Source: Pseudonocardia sp. T1-2H
GTDB lineage: Bacteria > Actinomycetota > Actinomycetes > Mycobacteriales > Pseudonocardiaceae
Assembly: GCF_038039215.1 (NCBI RefSeq)
Contig: NZ_JBBPCL010000001.1
Coordinates: 3,906,001 to 3,970,000, forward strand
Direction: 5' to 3'
DNA: 64,000 nt
The notes under the pieces were generated by a model that was not told the DNA's origin, searched no databases, and was given only the letters and a program-made list of their open reading frames with translations. How positions within the stretch are numbered: the first letter of the stretch is position 1; every line of letters starts with the position of its first letter. This document shows positions 17,345 to 25,774 of the stretch, piece by piece. The position numbers and the translations under genes are program-made.

Positions 17345-18736
17345 ACCGGCCCTGACCTGCGTGATCAGGTTCGGGCGGCCGAGGAGCTCGGCGTCGGCGC
17401 GCGGCGCCGGGGCGTCGGCGGACGCGACATCGGGGGCGGGTCGCTCACCGCGCGTCACGGCGTCGTCGAGCAGGCCCGTCTGCCGCGCGACCAGGGTCGG
17501 CACCACGATCTGACCGGCGACGTTCGTGGCCGTCCGGATCATGTCCATGATCGGGTCGATGCCGTAGACGACCGCGACCCCGACCGCGATGACCTCCGGC
17601 GGCAGGCCGATCGCACCCATCGTGAGCGTCAGCATCGTGAACCAGCCGGTGGTCCCGGCCGTGGCCAACGCGCCGAACACCGCGACCAGCGCGATCACGA
17701 CGTACTGCCACACCGCGAGCTGGATACCCGAGATGTGCGCGATGAAGATCGTCGCGATCGCCGGGTAGATCGCTGCGCAGCCGTCCATCTTCGTGGTGGT
17801 GCCGAGCGGCACCGCGAAGGCCGCGTAACCCGGCTCGACGCCGAGGTCCACGGCCGCCTTGCGGCTCATCGGCAGCGACGCGCCCGACGAGCGCGAGACG
17901 AAGGCGAACTGCAGGGTCGGCCAGGTGACCGCGAAGAACCGTCGCGGGCTGACGCGTCCGACCGTGCGCAGGAGGAGCGGGTACACGCCGAAGAGCACCA
18001 GCAGGCAGCCGACGTAGACGGCCACGACGAGGGACAGCAGCGGCGCGACGAAGCCGGTGCCGTAGGTGGCGAAGGCGTTGCCGATCAGGCCGAGCACGCC
18101 GATCGGGGCGAGCCGGACGATCCAGCCGACGATCTTCTGCACGATGTCGAAGACGGACCGGGTGAGGGTGACGAACGGTGCGGCGCGCTCACCGAGCGCA
18201 TAGGCCGCGACGCCGACGAGAACCGCGACGAACACGACCTGCAGCACGTTGCCGTCGGCGAAGGCGGAGAACAGGTTCTCCGGCACCAGGTCCTGCAGGA
18301 TCCGGCTCCACGAGCCGGGGGTGCGGGAGGCGAGCTTCTCGACGGTCGCGGGATCGGCCTGCAGCCGCACGCCCTCCCCGGGCCGTCCGATCAGCCCGAT
18401 GGCGAGCCCGATGGTGACGGCGATCAGGGAGGTCGCGGCGAACCAGGCGAGGGTGCGCCCGCCGAGGCGGGCCGCGGTGCGGGCGCCGCCGAGGGCGCGG
18501 AGGCTGCTGATGCCCACGACGATCGCGGTGAACACGAGCGGCACAACCGTGAACTGCAGCAACGTCGTGAACACGCTGCCGACGGTCTTCAGCGTGCCCG
18601 CGAGCCACTGCTGGCCGGTGGTGCGGGCGAGCAGGCCCAGCAGGGCGCCAAGGACGAGGCCGGTGAGGGTGAGGGCGCCGAACACGCGGGGACGGGACCA
18701 GGCGCGGGCGAGACGGGCGGGGGACGGGAGGGACAC
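17321..18736 (-). CDS. Dicarboxylate/amino acid:cation symporter (DAACS, GltP/DctA-like)
   Basis: Integral membrane symporter of 471 residues with eight or more hydrophobic segments. The DAACS substrate region is present: the serine-rich SRSSGASLPMS hairpin, then VPLGTTTKMDGCA and later GIDPIMDMIRTATNV. This family imports C4-dicarboxylates or acidic/neutral amino acids with Na+ or H+; the substrate here is not clear. The last eight or so residues and the TAG stop are encoded by the bidirectional hairpin, so the C terminus is set by that repeat. The start codon is GTG. It converges with the dihydropyrimidinase operon and shows no obvious functional link to it. Confidence 0.92.
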   Translation of the reverse strand: MSLPSPARLARAWSRPRVFGALTLTGLVLGALLGLLARTTGQQWLAGTLKTVGSVFTTLLQFTVVPLVFTAIVVGISSLRALGGARTAARLGGRTLAWFAATSLIAVTIGLAIGLIGRPGEGVRLQADPATVEKLASRTPGSWSRILQDLVPENLFSAFADGNVLQVVFVAVLVGVAAYALGERAAPFVTLTRSVFDIVQKIVGWIVRLAPIGVLGLIGNAFATYGTGFVAPLLSLVVAVYVGCLLVLFGVYPLLLRTVGRVSPRRFFAVTWPTLQFAFVSRSSGASLPMSRKAAVDLGVEPGYAAFAVPLGTTTKMDGCAAIYPAIATIFIAHISGIQLAVWQYVVIALVAVFGALATAGTTGWFTMLTLTMGAIGLPPEVIAVGVAVVYGIDPIMDMIRTATNVAGQIVVPTLVARQTGLLDDAVTRGERPAPDVASADAPAPRADAELLGRPNLITQVRAGCECGSSF

Positions 18737-18802
18737 GGGCGGGCTCCGGGAGTGCGGGTCGGACTGGCGGCCGGGCGGGTCAGGAACCCGGACAGGCCGT
18801 CG

Positions 18803-18838
18803 CCCGCCGGCGGCCGAAGTCGATCGTCCGCCGGCGGG
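18803..18838. terminator. 11-base perfect inverted repeat
   Basis: CCCGCCGGCGG (18803-18813) and its exact complement CCGCCGGCGGG (18828-18838) are separated by 14 bases in the 191-base gap between the symporter start and the alcohol dehydrogenase stop. It could end dehydrogenase transcription, although it is about 90 bases downstream of that stop, or be an operator for the symporter. The rest of the gap shows nothing recognisable. Confidence 0.5.
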
Positions 18839-18927
18839 TCAGCAGAACGCGTAGTCCCCCGGTCACGTCTGCGTGGAACCGTCCCGAACGGACCGGCCAT
18901 TCCGTGGGCAGGGGTGATCTTCGCGAC

Positions 18928-19950
18928 TCACTCCCCCGGCCGGACCACGCCCTTCACCGCGTTCGGGTCCTTCGCGAAGGCGGTGAGGGCGGCCTCGGAC
19001 TCCGCCAGGCCGAAGTGGCCCGTCACCAGCGCGTCCAGGTTCACCCGGCCGGACGCGGCGAGAGCGATCGCGGCGGGCCAGGTGTTGGCGTAGCGGAACG
19101 TTCCGGTCAGCTCGACCTCCCTGCGCTGCAGTGCCGACAGCGGCACCGGGATCTCGTCGCTCCCGGTCCCGACGAGGACCGCCCGGCCCGCCGGGGCGAC
19201 GACGTCGAGGGCGGCGCGGGTGGCGCCCGGGTTGCCCGAGCACTCCAGCAGAACGGTCGGGGCGAGGCCCGCGTCCCGGAGCGGGGTCTCGGTGACGTCC
19301 AGGACGGCGGTCGCGCCGAGTGTCGCGGCAAGGGCGAGCCGGTGGGCGTTGACGTCCGCGACGACGATCTCCGCTGCTCCGGCGGCCGCTGCGACCTGGG
19401 CCGCGACCAGCCCGATCGGCCCGGCGCCGTTCACCAGCACCCGGCTCCCCGGACCGACGTGGCCCTTCTGCGTCGCCCACACCCCGACCGACAGCGGCTC
19501 GAGCAGAGCCGCGGCGTCGTCGCCGAGGGTGTCCGGGACGGGATGGGCGAACGCCTCGTGCACGACGACGTACTCGGCGAGCGCCCCGTCGACGGGTGGG
19601 GTCGCGAAGAACGCCATGTTCGGGCAGAGGTTGTAGCGGCCGGCGAGGCACTCGGTACACGTGAAGTCCGGGCGGCCCGGCTCGATCGACACCCGCGCGC
19701 CGAGCCCGACCCGGGTGACGCCCGTCCCCAGCCCGACGACCTCGCCCGCGGGCTCGTGCCCCAGGACCAGCGGGGACTCGACGACGAACTCGCCGATCCG
19801 GCCGTGCTCGTAGTAGTGCACGTCGGAGCCGCAGACCCCGACCGCCGTCACCCGCACCAGGACCTCGCCCGGCCCGGGCTCGGGGACGGGGCGCTCCTCG
19901 AGCACGATCTCGTGGACGTCCCGCAACACCGCGACCCGCATGTCCGCCAT
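18928..19950 (-). CDS. Zinc-dependent alcohol dehydrogenase (sorbitol/polyol dehydrogenase-like)
   Basis: Medium-chain dehydrogenase of 340 residues closest in pattern to sorbitol, xylitol and L-idonate dehydrogenases. It has the catalytic zinc region VGVCGSDVHYYEHGRIG with GHEPAGEVV, cysteines in CTECLAGRYNLCP, and the nucleotide-binding VNGAGPIGLVAAQ near residue 170. It probably oxidises a sugar alcohol with NAD+. ATG 19950 is used, but ATG 19941 (MRVAVLRDV) is equally plausible. No sugar transporter or kinase is adjacent, so the pathway is unknown. Transcription runs towards the symporter. Confidence 0.88.
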   Translation of the reverse strand: MADMRVAVLRDVHEIVLEERPVPEPGPGEVLVRVTAVGVCGSDVHYYEHGRIGEFVVESPLVLGHEPAGEVVGLGTGVTRVGLGARVSIEPGRPDFTCTECLAGRYNLCPNMAFFATPPVDGALAEYVVVHEAFAHPVPDTLGDDAAALLEPLSVGVWATQKGHVGPGSRVLVNGAGPIGLVAAQVAAAAGAAEIVVADVNAHRLALAATLGATAVLDVTETPLRDAGLAPTVLLECSGNPGATRAALDVVAPAGRAVLVGTGSDEIPVPLSALQRREVELTGTFRYANTWPAAIALAASGRVNLDALVTGHFGLAESEAALTAFAKDPNAVKGVVRPGE

Positions 19951-20101
19951 GCTGCGAGTGTGTCGCGCGGCCGGACGGCCCGACAGCGCCGTCCGGGTGC
20001 GCGCCGGGGCCGCCCGCGTCGAGCTGATGTGGGACGAGCGGGCCTGGCCGTCGCGGACGAGACGCCGGCCGGGGCGCGGCCGAGGAGGACGGGTGCCCCG
20101 G

Positions 20102-20596
20102 TCAGTACACGGTGATCTGCCGGACGATCAGGTCGTGGAACCCGGGGTCCCCTTCGCAGAGCTCGCGGAGCATCTCGGCGAACCGGGTGGTGGCCGGGTG
20201 CTTGGAGTTGGCCATGGCGGAGTCGAGGTCCGGGAAGCCCACGATCTGCACGTACCGGTCCTGCTCCGCGCGGTTCGCGCAGGTGACGGACCAACGGGCG
20301 GTGCGATCCGCACCGATCGCGTCGGCCCAGGCGCCCTCGGTGCGCTCGAAGTCCTCCATCCTCCGCGTGCGGAAGTCGATGAGCTGCACGAACGCGCCCG
20401 GCTCGAGCTCCAGGGCCGCGGCCGGCGTCAGAGCGCTCCGCAGGCCGTCGCGCAGCTCGTCGTCGTCGGTGTGGCCGTGCACGTCGACGGCGTGGGCGGC
20501 CGCGGCGCGCAGCACCTCCTCGGTCTCCCCTGTCAGGGTCAGCGAGCAGTTCGCCTCGCTGGGCATGGTGCGGCAGTCGATGGTCATCCTGGCCAT
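20102..20596 (-). CDS. DUF1059 plus antibiotic-monooxygenase-like fusion protein
   Basis: A 164-residue cytoplasmic protein in two parts. Residues 1-60 (MTIDCRTMPSEANCSLTLTG and HAVDVHGHTDD) match the small cysteine/histidine DUF1059 domain. Residues 65-164 look like an ABM-type ferredoxin-like fold of the kind used by small monooxygenases and dimeric stress proteins (FVQLIDFRTRRMEDFE, YVQIVGFPDLDSAMANS). ATG 20596 has GGAG five bases upstream; ATG 20587 is an alternative. No catalytic residues are evident and the function is unknown. It lies 53 bases downstream of the methyltransferase remnant, so it may have been the second gene of that operon. Confidence 0.7.
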   Translation of the reverse strand: MARMTIDCRTMPSEANCSLTLTGETEEVLRAAAAHAVDVHGHTDDDELRDGLRSALTPAAALELEPGAFVQLIDFRTRRMEDFERTEGAWADAIGADRTARWSVTCANRAEQDRYVQIVGFPDLDSAMANSKHPATTRFAEMLRELCEGDPGFHDLIVRQITVY

Positions 20597-20648
20597 GGCT
20601 TCTCCTCTCGGAAGGACGGGTGACGACGGTGGCGAGATGCGGGGCCGC

Positions 20649-20934
20649 TCACGGACGCAGCTCGAGCACCATGTTCACCGGCGTCTCGGTGGCGCGCCGG
20701 AACCCGGTGAAGCCCGCTTCCTCCGCGACGGCCCGGAGCCGGGCCTCGCCGGCCTGGGCCCCGAGGGCGGCCCCCACGTCCTGGGAGAGCGACACGGGCG
20801 TGCAGATCGAGGTGGACGCCGCGTAGAACAGCCGGCCGATCGGGTTCATGTTGTCCGCGACCGGCGATCGCGCCGAGCTCGGTGATCACCTGCCCGACGA
20901 ACGCCTCCAGCTTGTCCGCGTCCACTGCGCGCAC
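20649..20934 (-). pseudogene. Internally deleted SAM-dependent methyltransferase (Rv2258c-like)
   Basis: Two ends of one methyltransferase joined together. From GTG 20934 the frame reads DADKLEAFVGQVITELGAIA, the normal N terminus of winged-helix class I methyltransferases such as Rv2258c. At about 20862 this switches frame to ADNMNPIGRLFYAASTSICT and then the intact C terminus, ending ETPVNMVLELRP at 20649. Around 250 central residues, including the SAM-binding core, are missing. GGAGG lies nine bases before the GTG. The protein cannot be functional; this is an internal deletion with a frame change, not a single-base error. Confidence 0.8.
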
Positions 20935-21050
20935 GTCAGCTCACCTCCAGGGAGTCGGACTCGTGATCGAACCCCTCCACGTGAGGTGCGGACATACGTA
21001 GTTCGTGCCGGATGCCGGGCGGCTAGAGCGCCGGTCCACCTAGCCCGGGG

Positions 21051-22830
21051 TCAGAACCACTCGTTCTGCATGTCCAGGGTCGTGCGGTCGAGTGACGCGA
21101 GCAGGTCCAGCTGCGGACCCGTCCGCGGCAGCTCGTAGCGGAAGAAGAAGCGGGCGGCGGCGCGCTTGCCGTCGTAGAACTCCCCGGACTTCTCCCCGCC
21201 GCGAGCAGCTGTTCCAGCCACAGCCACGCCACGACGACGTGCCCGACCGCCTCCAGGTAGACCGAGGCGTTGGCCAACGCCACCTCCGGGTCGCCGCCGG
21301 CCCACAACGCGGCGGTCACCTCACCGACCCGGCGCACCACCGCGTCGAGCCGCTCGGCGTGCTCCCCCGCCTCCCCGCCGGCCGCCCGTGCCTTCTCGAC
21401 GGTCGCGCCGATGGTTGCGCTCAGCAGCCGCAGACCGGCGCCGCCGGCCATGACGACCTTGCGGCCCAGCAGGTCCAGCCCGTGGATGCCGTGCGTGCCC
21501 TCGTGGATCGCGTTGAGCCGGTTGTCCCGGTAGAGCTGCTCGACGTCGTACTCGCGGGTGTAGCCGTAGCCGCCGTGGACCTGGATCGCGAGGTCGTTCG
21601 CCGCGAGGCACCACTGCGAGGGCCAGCTCTTCGCGATCGGGGTGAGCACCTCGAGCAGGAGGTTCGCCCGGGCCTTCTCCTCGTCCGTCCCGGCGGTCAG
21701 CTCCTCGTCCAGCAACCGCGCGCAGTAGAGGACCAGCGCGAGGCCGCCCTCCGCGTAGCACTTGGCCGCGAGCAGCATCCGACGCACGTCGGGGTGCGCC
21801 ACGATCGGCACCTGCGGCGCGGCCGGGTCCTTCGCCGCGACCGGGCGGCCCTGCGGCCGGGAGCGCGCGTAGTCCAGGGCGTGCAGGTAGCCGGCGTAGC
21901 CGAGGGCCACGGCGCCGGCCCCGACGCCGACCCGGGCCTCGTTCATCATGTGGAACATGTAGGCGAGCCCGCGGTGCTCCTCGCCGACCAGGTACCCGAC
22001 CGCGCCGGGCTCCCCGCCGGGCGTCCACTTCCCCTCGCCGAAGTTCAGCAGCGTGTTCACGGTGCCGCGGTAGCCCATCTTGTGGTTGAGCCCGACGAGC
22101 GCGATGTCGTTGCGCTCCTCGTTCGCCAGGATCTTCGGCACGATGAACAGCGAGATGCCCTTCACGCCGGGCGGACCCCCGGGATCTTCGCCAGCACCAG
22201 GTGGACGATGTTCCCGGACAGCTCGTGCTCGCCGCCGGAGATCCACATCTTGGTGCCGGTGATCCGGTAGGTGCCGTCGTCCTGCGGTACCGCCCGGGTG
22301 GTGACGTCGGTGAGTGACGAGCCGGCCTGCGGTTCCGACAGGCACATCGTCCCGAAGTACCTGCCCTCGACCATCGGCCGGACCCAGGTGTCGATCTGCT
22401 CCCGCGTCCCGTGCGCGAGCAGCAGGTTCGCATTCGCCACCGTCAGGAACGGATAGGCGGACGTGCCGATGTTGGCCGCCTGGAACCACAGGAAGCAGGC
22501 CTGCACGACCACCGCCGGCAGCTGCATACCGCCGACCTCGGCGTCCATCCCGGCGCCGAGGATCCCGGTCTCGGCGAAGACGTCCAGCGCGGCCTTCACC
22601 TCGGGCAGGATCTCGACCCGCTCGCCGTCGAACACGGGTTCGTTCGTGTCCGAGAGCTTGCGGTGCGGGAGGAAGTGCTCGGTCGCGACCTCCGCCGCGA
22701 GGTCCAGGGCCGCGGCGAAGGTGTCCCGGTCGTGCTCGGCGTAGCGCTCCCGCTTCGTCAGCGAATCGACGTCGAGCCACTCGTGGAGGAGGAAGTCGAG
22801 GTCCCGGCGCGACATCAGCAGTGAGCGCAT
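21051..22830 (-). CDS. Acyl-CoA dehydrogenase with C-terminal domain, interrupted by two frameshifts
   Basis: A roughly 590-residue acyl-CoA dehydrogenase of the large, C-terminally extended type. Three frames must be joined. Residues from MRSLLMSRRDLDFLL to LVLAKIPG (to about 22180) include LSEPQAGSSLTD. The middle part from PPGVKGISLFIVPK to EQLLAAG (to about 21195) includes the base in IHEGTHGI. The tail runs from EKSGEFYDGKRAAARFFF to DMQNEWF. Each junction is repaired by adding one base to a C run on the + strand (22176-22180 and 21194-21197), so the gene may be intact in the cell and misread here. ATG 22830 is preferred; ATG 22815 is possible. As read, it would be inactive. Confidence 0.8.
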
Positions 22831-22853
22831 GGCGCTCACCCTGCCACGCGGTT

Positions 22854-23057
22854 TCACTCCACTGCGAGGTCCGTCCCGCACCGCTCGCACCGCGTCGGCC
22901 GGGCCTCGGTCAGGAAGCCCCCGCACTCGGGGCAGACCCGGTCCAGCCAGCAGACCGGGTCGCCGCCGACGTCCTCGTCCGGATCCACCCCTGGATGGTC
23001 CCTCACCGGCAGCCGGACCGCTGGGCGCGTCGCCCCCGGCGTTGGTTCTCCGTTCAT
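22854..23057 (-). CDS. Small zinc-ribbon protein
   Basis: A 67-residue protein whose C-terminal half carries two CxxC pairs (VCPECGGFLTEARPTRCERCG) typical of a zinc ribbon. The N-terminal half is proline/aspartate-rich, including DHPGVDPDEDVGGDPVCWLD. I recognise the arrangement as a conserved actinobacterial small protein of unknown role. It starts at ATG 23057, divergent from the phosphate permease 61 bases away, and is followed by the frameshifted acyl-CoA dehydrogenase. The start is uncertain because no strong ribosome site is visible; GTG 23072 is an alternative. Confidence 0.72.
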   Translation of the reverse strand: MNGEPTPGATRPAVRLPVRDHPGVDPDEDVGGDPVCWLDRVCPECGGFLTEARPTRCERCGTDLAVE

Positions 23058-23118
23058 CTGCTGTTCGCCCACGGTGCCTACCGTTTCACGTGGCAACACC
23101 TTCGGAGGAACCCCTGAC

Positions 23119-24255
23119 ATGGACGTGTCCGTGATGGTCGTCGTGGTCGTCGTGACCGCGCTGATCTTCGACTTCACCAACGGCTTCCACGACACGGCCA
23201 ACGCCATGGCCACGTCCATCGCCACCGGGGCCCTGAGACCCAAGGTCGCCGTCCTCGTCGCGGGCGTGCTGAACCTGGTCGGCGCGTTCCTCTCGGTGGA
23301 GGTCGCCCGGACGATCTCGAGCGGACTCGTCGACGAAACCAGGATCACCCCGGTGGTGATCTTCGCCGGCCTGGTCGGCGCGATCCTGTGGAACCTGCTC
23401 ACCTGGCTGCTCGGCCTGCCCTCGAGCTCGTCGCACGCGCTGTTCGGTGGCCTGATCGGCGCGTCGATCGTCGCCGCAGGCACCGGCGCGGTGCACTTCG
23501 GCGCGGTGCTGAGCAAGGTCGTCGTCCCGGCCGTGATCTCCCCCGTGCTCGCCGGCGTCGTCGCCCTGATCGGCACCTACATCGCCTACCGCAGCACCGC
23601 CCGCGCGGACGAGGGCACCGTCACCCGCGGTTTCCGGGCCGGGCAGGTCGTGTCCGCCTCCATGGTCGCGCTGGCGCACGGGACCAACGACGCGCAGAAG
23701 ACGATGGGCATCATCACCCTGACCCTGATCACCGCCGGGGTGCTGGCCCCGGACTCCGGGCCGCCGTTCTGGGTGATCCTCGCTGCCGGCCTGGCCATCG
23801 CGATCGGCACCTACGTCGGCGGCTGGCGGATCATCCGGACGCTGGGCAAGCGCGTCAGCGACATCGAGACCCCGCAGGGCTTCGCCGCCGAGACCTCCTC
23901 GACGGCAGTCATCCTGGCCTCGTCCCACCTGGGCTTCGCCCTGTCGACCACCCAGGTCGCCACGGGTGCGATCTTCGGTGCCGGCGCCGGCCGGCGGCTG
24001 GCCTCGGTGCGCTGGGGCGTGGCCGGGCAGATGGCCGTCGCCTGGATCCTGACGCTGCCGGCTGCCGCGCTCGTCGGCGCCGCAGCCGCCTGGGTCGCCT
24101 CGGCCGGCACCTTCGGCACGGTGGTCGTGGCGGTCGTCGGGGTGGCCGTCGCCGCCGGGATCTACGCCGCTTCGCGCCGCAGGCCGATCACCGCGGACAA
24201 CGTCAACGAGGTCCCGACGCCCGTGGCGGCCGAGCCCGTCGCCGCCGCTCGGTGA
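23119..24255 (+). CDS. pit: Inorganic phosphate transporter, Pit family
   Basis: Low-affinity phosphate (metal-phosphate) permease of 378 residues with about ten membrane helices. The two Pit signature repeats are clear: FDFTNGFHDTANAMAT near residue 12 and ALAHGTNDAQKTMGI near 195, each with the conserved GxHDxxN/GTNDxxK core. The loop LPSSSSHALFGGLIG is also typical. ATG 23119 is chosen because GGAGG lies about ten bases upstream; the open frame from 23074 is 5' noncoding. The next gene follows after 16 bases on the same strand. Confidence 0.95.
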   Translation: MDVSVMVVVVVVTALIFDFTNGFHDTANAMATSIATGALRPKVAVLVAGVLNLVGAFLSVEVARTISSGLVDETRITPVVIFAGLVGAILWNLLTWLLGLPSSSSHALFGGLIGASIVAAGTGAVHFGAVLSKVVVPAVISPVLAGVVALIGTYIAYRSTARADEGTVTRGFRAGQVVSASMVALAHGTNDAQKTMGIITLTLITAGVLAPDSGPPFWVILAAGLAIAIGTYVGGWRIIRTLGKRVSDIETPQGFAAETSSTAVILASSHLGFALSTTQVATGAIFGAGAGRRLASVRWGVAGQMAVAWILTLPAAALVGAAAAWVASAGTFGTVVVAVVGVAVAAGIYAASRRRPITADNVNEVPTPVAAEPVAAAR

Positions 24256-24271
24256 GAGAGGAGGAACACCG

Positions 24272-24517
24272 ATGACCCTCGCCTGGGGTTCCCTGCTGGT
24301 CGTCTGCGTGGTCTCGCTGGTCGCCGGGGTCGCGGTGTGCGCCCTGGTCTCGTTCGCCCTGGTCGGACTGTCCGCCCGCACGCCGCGACCGGTCGGCGGG
24401 CCGGACGACGGCGCCCGGCCCGCCCTGAGCCCGCGCGCCGGCACAGCGATCGCCGTGCTGTGCCTGGGCGCGACCCTGCTGATCGTGGGTTACGGCCTCT
24501 ACATCGTCATCGCCTGA
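24272..24517 (+). CDS. Small two-helix membrane protein downstream of pit
   Basis: An 81-residue protein with two hydrophobic segments (residues about 5-32 and 55-80) joined by a charged loop, RTPRPVGGPDDGARP. AGAGGAGG lies just before ATG 24272. It follows pit by 16 bases and precedes a strong terminator, so the two form one transcript. It may be a small accessory subunit of the permease, but no domain is recognised and this rests on position only. Confidence 0.78.
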   Translation: MTLAWGSLLVVCVVSLVAGVAVCALVSFALVGLSARTPRPVGGPDDGARPALSPRAGTAIAVLCLGATLLIVGYGLYIVIA

Positions 24518-24532
24518 CCCCGGACATCCCCC

Positions 24533-24560
24533 GAGCGCCGGTCCCGAGGGACCGGCGCTC
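24533..24560. terminator. Rho-independent-like hairpin after pit operon
   Basis: GAGCGCCGGTCCC (24533-24545) pairs perfectly with GGGACCGGCGCTC (24548-24560). This gives a compact stem with a very short loop, 16 bases after the small membrane protein and 15 before the convergent acyl-CoA dehydrogenase stop. It can terminate both transcripts. Confidence 0.8.
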
Positions 24561-24574
24561 CTGTCGTGCCCGGT

Positions 24575-25774
24575 CTACAGGACGCCGGTCGCCACCGGAG
24601 GCGGAGGCAGGCGACCGATCGACGGGTCGAGGACCGACGCCGCGATCCGGCCCCGGTGCGCCTCCGCGCTGCCCAGCAGGGCGGCGTCGGTGATCGCCCG
24701 CTTGTAGTACAGATGCGCCTGGTACTCCCAGGTGAAGCCGATGCCCCCGTGCAGCTGCACGGTCCCGGACGCGACGTCGACGAAGGCGTCCGAGCAGGTG
24801 GCCTGGGCGATACTCGCGGCGAGCCACGGGTCGTCCGTGCCGTCCTGCAGCGCCCATGCCGCGTGGTAGGCGGCGGAGCGGGCGTGCTCGACGGACACGA
24901 GCATGTCCGCGAGGCGGTGCTTCACCGCCTGGAAAGAGCCGATGGGCCGGCCGAACTGCAGCCGCTCCTTCGCGTACCCGACGGTCAGGTCCAGCAGGTG
25001 CTGCGCCCCGCCGACCTGCTCCGCCGCCAGCAGCGTCGCCCCGACGTCGAGGGCGTGCGCGCAGACCCGCTCCGCCTCCTCCGGCCCGGCGAGCAGCCGC
25101 GCCGGGGCGTCGGTGAGCCGGACCGTGGCCTGCCGGCGGGTCATGTCGAGCGTGGAGAGCACCTGCCGCTCGACGCCGGCCGCGTCGCCCTCCACGACGA
25201 ACAGCGCGACGCCGTCCGGTCCGCTGGCCGCGACGAGCAGGACGTCCGCCGCGGCGGCGTCGACCACCCGCTCGACCACGCCCGTCAGTCCCCAGCCGTC
25301 CCCGGACCGCGTCGCGCCGACCGTCAGGGACGTCGGGTCGAACCGGCCCCCGCGGTCCGCCACGGCGAACGCCGCCGTGCGCGCGCCCTCGACCAGGGGC
25401 TCCAGCGTCTCGGACCGCACCGGCCCTTCGGACGACGCGACGAGCGCCGGGATCGCGAGCCCGACCGTGCCGAACACGGGACCGCAGAACAACGCCGCCC
25501 CGAGCTCCTCGACGACCACGGCCTGGTCGACCAGTGTGCCCCCCGCGCCGCCCAGCTCCTCGGGCACCGCCAGGCCCAGGACCCCCAGCTCCGCCCCGAG
25601 GCGGGCCCACGACTTGGGGTCGTACCCGGTGGGCGACTCCATCAACGCCCGCACCGTCGCCTCGTCCGAGAACTCGGCACAGAACTTGCGTACCGCGCGT
25701 CGCAGCTCCTGCTGCTCGTCGGTGAAGGCGAACTCGGTGTTCGCGAGTTCGGGGTTCTCGGCCTGCTCAGCCAC
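24575..25774 (-). CDS. Acyl-CoA dehydrogenase, probable non-catalytic partner subunit
   Basis: Acyl-CoA dehydrogenase fold of 399 residues (N-terminal FAFTDEQQELRRAVRKFC, LGVLGLAVPEELGGAGG, RLQFGRPIGSFQAVKHRLAD, LHGGIGFTWEYQAHLYYKRA). After the last motif, where active enzymes carry a glutamate before GGT, this protein reads ITDAALLGSAEAHR, so the usual C-terminal base is missing. It overlaps the preceding acyl-CoA dehydrogenase by eight bases. Such pairs form alpha2beta2 enzymes for bulky acyl-CoAs (steroid side chains, for example, in actinobacteria), with only one active subunit. The pairing and substrate are inferred. Confidence 0.9.
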   Translation of the reverse strand: MAEQAENPELANTEFAFTDEQQELRRAVRKFCAEFSDEATVRALMESPTGYDPKSWARLGAELGVLGLAVPEELGGAGGTLVDQAVVVEELGAALFCGPVFGTVGLAIPALVASSEGPVRSETLEPLVEGARTAAFAVADRGGRFDPTSLTVGATRSGDGWGLTGVVERVVDAAAADVLLVAASGPDGVALFVVEGDAAGVERQVLSTLDMTRRQATVRLTDAPARLLAGPEEAERVCAHALDVGATLLAAEQVGGAQHLLDLTVGYAKERLQFGRPIGSFQAVKHRLADMLVSVEHARSAAYHAAWALQDGTDDPWLAASIAQATCSDAFVDVASGTVQLHGGIGFTWEYQAHLYYKRAITDAALLGSAEAHRGRIAASVLDPSIGRLPPPPVATGVL

